Assembly: GCA_041667115.1 (NCBI GenBank)
Contig: JBAYFO010000016.1
Span: 1-62,075 of the forward strand
DNA from: UBA1563 sp041667115
Lineage (GTDB): Bacteria; Bacteroidota; Ignavibacteria; Ignavibacteriales; Ignavibacteriaceae
Length of the DNA stretch: 62,075 nt
Reading direction: 5' to 3'
Shown piece by piece: positions 33,884-40,098 of the stretch (the stretch's first letter is position 1; every line of letters begins with the position of its first letter). The translations under genes were made by a program, and so were the position numbers. The notes beneath the pieces were generated by a model. It made no database searches. It was not told the DNA's origin and was given only the letters and a program-made list of their open reading frames with translations.

Positions 33884-36643
33884 CTATTTTAAAACTATCA
33901 TCTTTTTCGTTTGGACAAAACCTCCAGCCCGAAGTTGATAGAAATATACTCCGCTTGACAATTCGTAATTCCTAATTCCTAATTCGTAATTATAAACTCC
34001 CGGTTGTTTTTCCTCATTAACTAAAGTTGCTACTTCATTTCCAAGCACATCATAAACCTTCAGACTAACAAACTGTGTACCGCCTACTGCATACTGAATA
34101 CTTGTCGTCGGATTAAATGGATTTGGATAATTCTGTTTTAGAGAAAATGCAACGGGGTTGATGGAGGTATTTTCTTCTATTCCAACAATTTTTTGGTTGT
34201 ACAACGCCGACAGTTCTAACTCGGTTATTGGTCTATTATAAATCCTTATATCATCAAGTTTTCCGTTAAAGAAGTCTGCCGCAACTCCGGTATGATGTTT
34301 CCCGATTGTTACGGTTGAGTCATTCATGCTTGAGTAAGTTTTAGTTTGAGATGATTTAAGCTCGCCATTTATATATAACTTCATCATGGAGCCATCAAAT
34401 GTTCCAACTACAAAATGCCACTTCCCATCATTATATGATTCAGTTGTTCGCAGACCAAAGTCACTATCAACTAAAAATTCAATTTTCGTTGCGAGTCTTA
34501 TCATTAAATAATATCCGTTTCCATAGCCTGAAATGTGTTTTCCTACTATAGCATGAATATCGTTTGGCTCAGTAAAATTAATCCACGCAGCCAACGTAAG
34601 CCCGGTAGAATTAAGATGAAGATTATTGGTGCCCGGGATATCAATGTAGTCACTTGTTCCATTGAATTGAAAAGCTTTATCCGGATTTCCAAATCTATCG
34701 GTTGTTAAAGTAGCACCGTACTTAACACCATGTTTCCCGTTACCACTTTCATCGTTTGTATTTCCGTTAAAGGGATAATGAACTACCAAACCTTGATTAA
34801 GATTTATGCCGTCGTTAAAAAGTTGAAGAACTTCCGTCTCGCTTATTGCTTTGTCAAATATTCTTATGTCATCAAGTTTTCCGTTAAAGAAATCTGTCGC
34901 AACTCCGGCGTGGTGTTTTCCGATTGTTAAGGTTGAGTCATTCAGACTTGAGTAAGTTTTTGGCTGAGATGATTTAAGTGCGCCGTCTACATATAATTTC
35001 ATTGTTGAACCGTCAAATGTTCCAACTACAAAATGCCAGTTCCCATCATTATATGATTCAGTTGATCGCAGACCAAAGTCGCTATCAACTAAAAATTCAA
35101 ATTTCGTTGCGGGCCTAATCATTAAATAATATCCATTTCCATAGCCTGAAATATGTTTTCCTACTATTGCGTGAATATCGTTTGGTTCTGTAAAATTTAT
35201 CCATGCAGCTAACGACAGTCCATTAGTATTAAGATGAAGATTATTTGTTCCTGGAATATCAATGTAGTTACTTGTTCCATTGAATTGATAAGCTTTATCC
35301 GGATTCCCAAATCTATCAGTTGTTAAAGACGCGCCGTAGACAACCCCGTTTCTTCCGTTACCGCTTTCATCATTCGCATTCCCGTTAAAAGGGTAGTATG
35401 CTATTAGACCTCCGGTTGTTGTGCCTGTACTAATTGTAAAAACATTGTCGCTCATATCACTTATTGAACTGTTGCTTACATCTGATACTTTTACTTTGCA
35501 TTGTGTTGAGGGAGTATTAGGAACAATAACACTAAAGCTTCCGCTCGATGCAGGATAAGAACTTCCAAGGCTAAACCAATTACTCCCATTGTTTGTTGTA
35601 TATTCAATCATCACATTAGAGACGTTTGAGCTTGTCCATGTAATGTTTTGGGTAGATCCAACAGTTACATTTTCACCACCGTTGGGAGAAGTGACAGTAA
35701 TGCCGGATGATGAAGTATTCCCTGAATATTTTAGTATTGTCCCTCCATTTCCGACTGCCCATCCATTGTTTTCGTTCGGAAAGCTAACACCATAAAGAAA
35801 ATTGGTTGCGGTATGTTGCACTTCCCAAGATATACCTCCATCTGTAGTAGCAACAATTTTTCCCGCTCCGGACAGGTTTCCTACAGCCCATCCATTTAGT
35901 TGATTAACAAAACCTACATCCCATAAACTACATCCTGGTTGATTGGTGATTGAAGTCCAAGTTTGACCTCCGTCTGTAGTTCTGATTATTGGATCATAAC
36001 CTTGGGAGCCAACAACTATTCCAACCTCTGTTGAAAGAAAATAAAGATTTTTATAATCGGTGGTGGTTGGTATAGTGCTTAGACTATTCCAAGTTTGCCC
36101 GCCATCGGTAGTTTTTGATACACCGCCAGAAACACCAAATCCTATTTGCGAATTAAGAAATTGAATTTGTCTAAAAAACTTATCTTGAACCGTCCAATTG
36201 TTTCCGCCATCAGTCGTTTTAAGCAATTTATCTCCGGCAGCCCATCCAATTTGATCATTTAGAAAATAAACAGTATTAAGAGAATGAGTGTTGCTGCTGT
36301 TTTGTTGAAACCAATTTATTCCTCCATCAGTTGTTTTAAGTATTATTCCTGCATCGCCAACCGTCCATCCTGTCAGTTGATTCACAAAAAACACAGATTG
36401 AAGAGAGTAAGAAGAAGTTATATTTAAGTTTTTTATCCAATTCAAACCACCATCAGTTGTTCGAAGAATTGTTGTTTCGTTAACCGAATATGGAGAACCG
36501 ACTGCCCAACCATAATTTTCATTTATAAAGCAAACTGAATTTAGAATGTTTGTTGTCCCGCTGGTTTGTTGAGTCCATGTTTGGGTGAAGATGAAAGTAT
36601 TGGCAAAGAAAAATAAACCGAAAAGAAACGATAGCTTTTTCAT
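33884..36643 (-). CDS. Large secreted T9SS protein: YCF48/BNR-like propeller and two LamG-type domains
   Basis: A 919-aa protein. Signal peptide to about residue 20; residues about 22-310 are repeats of the YCF48/BNR type (VCFINENYGWAVGSPYS, TTDGGLNWIK, GWTVGDAGIILKTTDGGINW); an Ig-like region about 317-405 (VTSPNGGENVTVGSTQNITW); two near-identical LamG-like jelly rolls (about 410-610 and 620-815; LIAYYPFNGNANDESGNGRN, LKSSQPKTYSSLNDSTLTIG, DFFNGKLDDIRIF); and the T9SS sorting domain. The two LamG copies are alike at DNA level too, so the duplication is recent. A YELGIRNYEL insert in the tail comes from a 7-bp repeat. It is probably a cell-surface binding protein. Confidence 0.8.
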   Translation of the reverse strand: MKKLSFLFGLFFFANTFIFTQTWTQQTSGTTNILNSVCFINENYGWAVGSPYSVNETTILRTTDGGLNWIKNLNITSSYSLQSVFFVNQLTGWTVGDAGIILKTTDGGINWFQQNSSNTHSLNTVYFLNDQIGWAAGDKLLKTTDGGNNWTVQDKFFRQIQFLNSQIGFGVSGGVSKTTDGGQTWNSLSTIPTTTDYKNLYFLSTEVGIVVGSQGYDPIIRTTDGGQTWTSITNQPGCSLWDVGFVNQLNGWAVGNLSGAGKIVATTDGGISWEVQHTATNFLYGVSFPNENNGWAVGNGGTILKYSGNTSSSGITVTSPNGGENVTVGSTQNITWTSSNVSNVMIEYTTNNGSNWFSLGSSYPASSGSFSVIVPNTPSTQCKVKVSDVSNSSISDMSDNVFTISTGTTTGGLIAYYPFNGNANDESGNGRNGVVYGASLTTDRFGNPDKAYQFNGTSNYIDIPGTNNLHLNTNGLSLAAWINFTEPNDIHAIVGKHISGYGNGYYLMIRPATKFEFLVDSDFGLRSTESYNDGNWHFVVGTFDGSTMKLYVDGALKSSQPKTYSSLNDSTLTIGKHHAGVATDFFNGKLDDIRIFDKAISETEVLQLFNDGINLNQGLVVHYPFNGNTNDESGNGKHGVKYGATLTTDRFGNPDKAFQFNGTSDYIDIPGTNNLHLNSTGLTLAAWINFTEPNDIHAIVGKHISGYGNGYYLMIRLATKIEFLVDSDFGLRTTESYNDGKWHFVVGTFDGSMMKLYINGELKSSQTKTYSSMNDSTVTIGKHHTGVAADFFNGKLDDIRIYNRPITELELSALYNQKIVGIEENTSINPVAFSLKQNYPNPFNPTTSIQYAVGGTQFVSLKVYDVLGNEVATLVNEEKQPGVYNYELGIRNYELSSGVYFYQLRAGGFVQTKKMIVLK
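33960..33991. repeat. Heptanucleotide repeat in coding sequence (TAATTCC units), second site
   Basis: Four tandem near-copies of TAATTCC or TAATTCG, in frame, encoding NYELGIRNYEL within the T9SS sorting domain of the gene at 33884. It sits between the conserved QPGVY and LSSGVYFY blocks, where other tails have unrelated short loops. Confidence 0.75.
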
Positions 36644-36673
36644 ATAAATCCCTTTTTATAGTTATAAGAATTT

Positions 36674-36840
36674 CTAGTCAAGAATCGTATATACCGATGA
36701 TTTAAAACAAAGAAGACCACTTTGAGTTACAATATCAACGATCGCCGGATGTGTTGCGCCAAATAATAATTGTGCAATTGGATTTAAGTACTTCCTCTTA
36801 CGAGTAGAACTAAGAGCGGAAAAAGAAAGTTTTTTTTCAT
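36674..36840 (-). pseudogene. Remnant of a short secreted-protein gene with a frameshift
   Basis: Starts ATG at 36838-36840 with a weak GAGGCA ribosome-binding site and codes for a signal-peptide-like MKKNFLFPLLVLLV, then a stop after RGST. In another frame the same DNA goes on as KYLNPIAQLLFGATHPAIVD and ends at 36674. A single-base frameshift would join them. No family is recognised. Confidence 0.35.
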
Positions 36841-36965
36841 AACATGCCTCATATAGTTAATATGTAATGACGTTATCTTATAAAAAAAATTAAGAGCAAA
36901 CCCTTCCCGTAAGAGGAAGGCATCACTCGCTATTTACATAACCTGCTTGAGCCAGAACCAAAAAG

Positions 36966-36993
36966 TTTTCAGTAATCAGTTTTCAGTTTTTTT
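36966..36993. repeat. Heptanucleotide repeat TTTTCAG / TAATCAG (intergenic)
   Basis: TTTTCAG, TAATCAG, TTTTCAG and T7 follow each other exactly every 7 bp. This gives the same period as the coding repeats at 20815 and 33960 and half that at 446. Confidence 0.7.
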
Positions 36994-37078
36994 AAGGATC
37001 AATGACTCCGCTTTTGGCGGCTGACCAATTTCTATTGACGTAGAACTAAACAAATATTGTGTTCATTTTACATGGACT

Positions 37079-37108
37079 AAAAAACACTCTAGCAACTTCC
37101 GGCTAGAG
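37079..37108 (-). terminator. Possible terminator hairpin left of the minisatellite ORF
   Basis: CTCTAGC (37087-37093) against GCTAGAG (37102-37108) gives a 7-bp stem with an 8-nt loop. On the leftward strand it is followed after two bases by six T (37079-37084). It would end transcripts coming from the 37.3-37.8 kb element. Confidence 0.5.
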
Positions 37109-37362
37109 CCTCAGCATCACTCAAAGTATAAACTCTTTTCGTTTCTTCAGATCTATTTATAAGATTTCTCCCATCCTATTTAAGTTAAAGAAATTGAATA
37201 ATTTATTAGAGCCTTTTATAAAAAGATAGATTTGCCGGGAGCAAAAACCGGTGTCGTTTGCCTTGAAAATGGAGTGTTTTAGAAGAAAAGTATAAGCAAC
37301 CATGCTGCTACCCCTATAAATTGAATTGACGGTCTCCGCCGCCGGATAGTAAAAGTTGCGCG

Positions 37363-37530
37363 CCATATTGCCGGTTCTTTCCGGCACATTGCTGATACTT
37401 TCCGCCGTACTGCTAAAACCTTCCGCTATATTGCAGATATCTTCCGCCATATTGCTGACTCTTTCCGGCGTTTTGCAGATGCATTCCGCCACATTGCTGA
37501 CTCTTTCCGCCGGTTAGCAGATACTTTCCG
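37363..37530. repeat. 21-bp minisatellite, eight copies
   Basis: Eight consecutive 21-bp units without spacers (37510-37530, 37489-37509, and so on down to 37363-37383). On the minus strand each begins CGGAA, for example CGGAAAGAGTCAGCAATATG plus G. A ninth, decayed unit lies at 37342-37362. Copies differ at several positions, mostly by transitions, and keep length exactly, so each adds seven residues. It forms the C-terminal part of the ORF copy B and encodes heptads like RRKESAM / WRNASAK. It is not CRISPR: no unique spacers and no leader. Confidence 0.85.
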
Positions 37531-37737
37531 CCACCGGAGAGTGTCTGCTCTCACAAGGAAAGCTTCCGCTAAGTATTGTAATCTTGTTGCTAATGTTTTG
37601 AAATTAATAATGTGGTAGGGAGAAGCAAAGAATTGTTTCAGCTCGTGTGCCGCTAAAAAGTTTTCTGTAGAGAATGTTGAGGAGAAGATTTTAACTTTTT
37701 GCCGGACTCTATCAAATATGTTACTACTTGAAGTCAT
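37426..37737 (-). CDS. Small protein of a repeated ORF family with heptad-repeat tail (copy B, 103 aa)
   Basis: This 103-residue frame starts MTSSSNIFDRVRQKVKIFSS, matching copy A at 33439-33690, and ends with repeats read from the 21-bp minisatellite (RKVSAN, RRKESAM, WRNASAK, RRKESAI, WRKISAI). The final TAG falls at the end of the fifth unit, in the position where other units have TGG (Trp). Without that change the frame would continue through the remaining repeats to about 37279. The frame is also open upstream to 37800. The heptads are basic, with Ser and Trp. Nothing about function is known to me; it may be a repeat element that carries an ORF, or a real small protein gene. Confidence 0.4.
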   Translation of the reverse strand: MTSSSNIFDRVRQKVKIFSSTFSTENFLAAHELKQFFASPYHIINFKTLATRLQYLAEAFLVRADTLRWRKVSANRRKESAMWRNASAKRRKESAIWRKISAI

Positions 37738-37872
37738 CTCAATTAAGCTAAATGCCTTAAACCTTGGGCGAAACGTAAGAAATTTTTGATTTATAAACAA
37801 GTGCTATTTGGGAGGGGCGGTTTTGTGAGGGAGGAAAGGAACAAAAGCCGATGAAGAGATTTTAAATAGCTA

Positions 37873-38616
37873 TTATTCTTTAACTAAAGTGAACCCGAAT
37901 TTATCACTTAATAAATTAATCTTCCTAAATCGAACATTGACATACCCAACATTAACTATCTTTTTAATAGTCTCTTTAGAATCAGGAGAAATCCTTAATC
38001 CAAAAATCACTTCCAACAAACTATTTGGGTTAAAGCAACAATTACCAGCTCTTGGAGAAATAAATCTATATTCCTTTTCCGCTGACCACTTCTTGAATTT
38101 GGTAGTAAGAAAGGAGTCTTGATTTAACTTTTTACTTAAAGGATCTAAATCCAAGTATTTATCAGTATAGGCTACCATATGAGGTCCATTTGGATCACCA
38201 ATATAAGTTCCATTAATAATAGATTCTTTCTGGGTAAAACTGAGTTTTGCTTTATCGAAAACTAAGCAAACACCTTTGTGTTTATCAGCATAATTTGCCC
38301 ACATTAAAATATCTTTCAACTTAGATTTATCCGAAAAACAACAAACCGCATTGTTATTATAACGCCAATCAAACGATTTATTTATGAGCTTTTCAAATTC
38401 AATCTTGTTTTCGAAATAATAGTCCAATTTGCGACGAGGACCATTATAGTGGTTTAAATAGAACTCTTTGAATTTGTTGTAATCGGAAGATACTTTATAT
38501 CTGAAAACTCCTTCAAAGGGATCATTGAAATTGTATATGTTACTGAAAAACAAAGTTTGATTTGTTAATCCTTCTAATAAGTACTGGTTATATGGGAAAA
38601 ATTTAAGTAGTCTCAT
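37873..38616 (-). CDS. DUF2971-family protein (second gene of a PLD/DUF2971 pair)
   Basis: A 247-aa soluble protein with the DUF2971 pattern: an N-terminal RLLKFFPYNQYLLEGLTN, then LFFSNIYNFNDPFEGVF, a central AVCCFSDKSKLKDILMWANY with HKGVCLVFD, and a C-terminal KKWSAEKEYRFISP. DUF2971 has no settled biochemical function. Some members sit in accessory or defence-like neighbourhoods in other genomes, as I recall. It starts 19 bp after the stop of the PLD-like gene and runs in the same direction, so they form an operon. Both genes seem more AT-rich than their neighbours. No terminator is obvious; the repeated-ORF element begins about 70 bp beyond the stop. Confidence 0.75.
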   Translation of the reverse strand: MRLLKFFPYNQYLLEGLTNQTLFFSNIYNFNDPFEGVFRYKVSSDYNKFKEFYLNHYNGPRRKLDYYFENKIEFEKLINKSFDWRYNNNAVCCFSDKSKLKDILMWANYADKHKGVCLVFDKAKLSFTQKESIINGTYIGDPNGPHMVAYTDKYLDLDPLSKKLNQDSFLTTKFKKWSAEKEYRFISPRAGNCCFNPNSLLEVIFGLRISPDSKETIKKIVNVGYVNVRFRKINLLSDKFGFTLVKE

Positions 38617-38635
38617 TTTAGGGATGGTCTTTTCT

Positions 38636-39850
38636 TCAGTTCAATTTGTAACCGAGTATTTCAATCGCTGCGTCTGCTTTGTCATTTCTTATTGGATATA
38701 TAGTTGGTCTTGTCCATCCATTTATTTCTTGAACACCAGATGAGCCTAACATCTGAAGTTTGTATTGCGGATTTTTAATTAAGTTGTGTATTCTTAAATC
38801 CATTTCGTCATTTGAATAGAGTAAGTATTTAAATGAAGTTCTAATTTTTTTTATATCATTTTTATCTATAAATAAGTCGTCCGCTCTGAATCTTTGGATT
38901 GGCATTCTGCTTGAATGTAAACTCTGAAAAATTTCTTTCGCTTTTGTTTTGGTCAAACTATTAATGTTTTTCTCGGAAAGATAAGCTTGAAACACTCTTA
39001 TTGAACGTTTCGTCATACATTTAAGATAATTTCCTTCTTGAATACTTCTATTCCACTCTATATATTTATTAAATATTTTCGGGATTTCAATTTTTTGGTT
39101 AGTTCTGCTTAGAGTTCTTTCGGTTTCCTTATGCCAAATTACTTTTATGAAATCCCAAAAAAAGTCTAAAACAAAATAATATGGAATGCCCGGATATTCT
39201 CTGTCACAAATATTTTTAATTAAATCTCTTATTTCGTCAACGATTTTCCAATATTTCAAATACAGGCTGGCCTCTTTAGTAATCTTAACTTTTTGTCCTT
39301 GTTTTGTTCGGTTCATCGTTATTTCGTTTTTGAATTTCCTTAGTTCATCTTCTGTTTTTTTCTGACTTGTTAAAAAATTCATATAAACAGTTTCATAGCG
39401 TTCAAGGTCGGTCGGTTGCAATAAGTGTGAATCTTGAAGCAAATCATCAAAATGTTGTTGAAGTTTAGATAAAACTTGTTTTTCCTCAATGTAAATGTTT
39501 GTCTCAATGTTATTTATTAGTCCACCTGAAGTAAAATTTGATGAGCCTAAAACTGCACTTATTGCAACTCCTTCTTTATAAAAGATTATGAACTTCGAAT
39601 GAAAGTTATCACCCAAAAAATTCACCTTAATGTTGATTAAAGACTGGATGGCCTTCAATGAATAATAATTAGTTGGTGGTCTTAGCGAAATAATTACATT
39701 AATTTCTTTCTTCTCTTGTTCCCATCGTTTAAGCAATTGGTGGTCAGAAAAAAATGCAACGGCTATATCAATTCTGTCAGCTTTTGAAGCCAACAGAATT
39801 AATTTCGCTTTCAAATTTTTGTCGTCACTATTTGTGATGATAGTTGTCAT
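38636..39850 (-). CDS. Phospholipase D-like (HKD) nuclease-family protein
   Basis: A 404-aa protein. Its N-terminal about 130 residues fit a single PLD-like domain: DRIDIAVAFFSDHQLLKRWE, then the HxK motif in FHSKFIIFYKEG (His84, Lys86) and GSSNFTSGG (about 102-110). The Asp usually found after HxK(x)4 is not evident. A single motif suggests a homodimer, as in PLD-type nucleases. The rest (about 135-404) is helical and charged and not recognised; it ends with GWTRPTIYPIRN. PLD-like proteins of this size are often nucleases of restriction or defence modules; phospholipid cleavage is unlikely. It is followed by DUF2971 (19-bp gap). Confidence 0.75.
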   Translation of the reverse strand: MTTIITNSDDKNLKAKLILLASKADRIDIAVAFFSDHQLLKRWEQEKKEINVIISLRPPTNYYSLKAIQSLINIKVNFLGDNFHSKFIIFYKEGVAISAVLGSSNFTSGGLINNIETNIYIEEKQVLSKLQQHFDDLLQDSHLLQPTDLERYETVYMNFLTSQKKTEDELRKFKNEITMNRTKQGQKVKITKEASLYLKYWKIVDEIRDLIKNICDREYPGIPYYFVLDFFWDFIKVIWHKETERTLSRTNQKIEIPKIFNKYIEWNRSIQEGNYLKCMTKRSIRVFQAYLSEKNINSLTKTKAKEIFQSLHSSRMPIQRFRADDLFIDKNDIKKIRTSFKYLLYSNDEMDLRIHNLIKNPQYKLQMLGSSGVQEINGWTRPTIYPIRNDKADAAIEILGYKLN

Positions 39851-40098
39851 AAAGTTAAAAAATTATAATCCGTATTTCTTGCAGTCAGTTATTTCTTGCA
39901 ATATCTTAACAAGGTTGCACATAACACTTTTATTGCTGTGGTTTTTGTTTCTTTAAAATACCCATATAGCGGGCTTTGCACAACTTTTATTCTATTACAT
40001 TATATCCAAACTTACCGCCGGGGAAACAATTATGTATCCTTTCCCATCTCATATCTTTCTGTTAATTTTAGGTTACTAAATTTGTAAAAGGATTCCGG

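Larger units (their letters stand above)
36644..37156. other. Intergenic region with relics and repeats
   Basis: No intact gene. It contains the frameshifted relic at 36674-36840, the 7-bp-period repeat at 36966-36993, an 8-bp hairpin CCTTCC / GGAAGG type (about 36901-36929) and the hairpin at 37079-37108. The leader of the gene at 33884 should lie just right of 36643. The stretch looks like a graveyard between surface-protein genes and the repeated-ORF element. Confidence 0.5.

Noticed and set aside
37157..37492. A second reading frame through the 21-bp repeat (111 codons, heptads like ERVSNMA)
   Set aside because: Any 21-bp repeat is open in several frames if one unit is; this frame does not extend into the conserved N-terminal part shared with copy A, so the frame at 37426-37737 is preferred.
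37363..37530. CRISPR-like array
   Set aside because: Units are directly abutting 21-bp imperfect copies with no spacers, no cas genes nearby and a preserved reading frame.
39896..39978. Possible integron attC-like site (GTTGCAC ... TGCACAAC) next to the PLD gene
   Set aside because: The ends do not fit the attC core GTTRRRY and no integrase or second site is seen.
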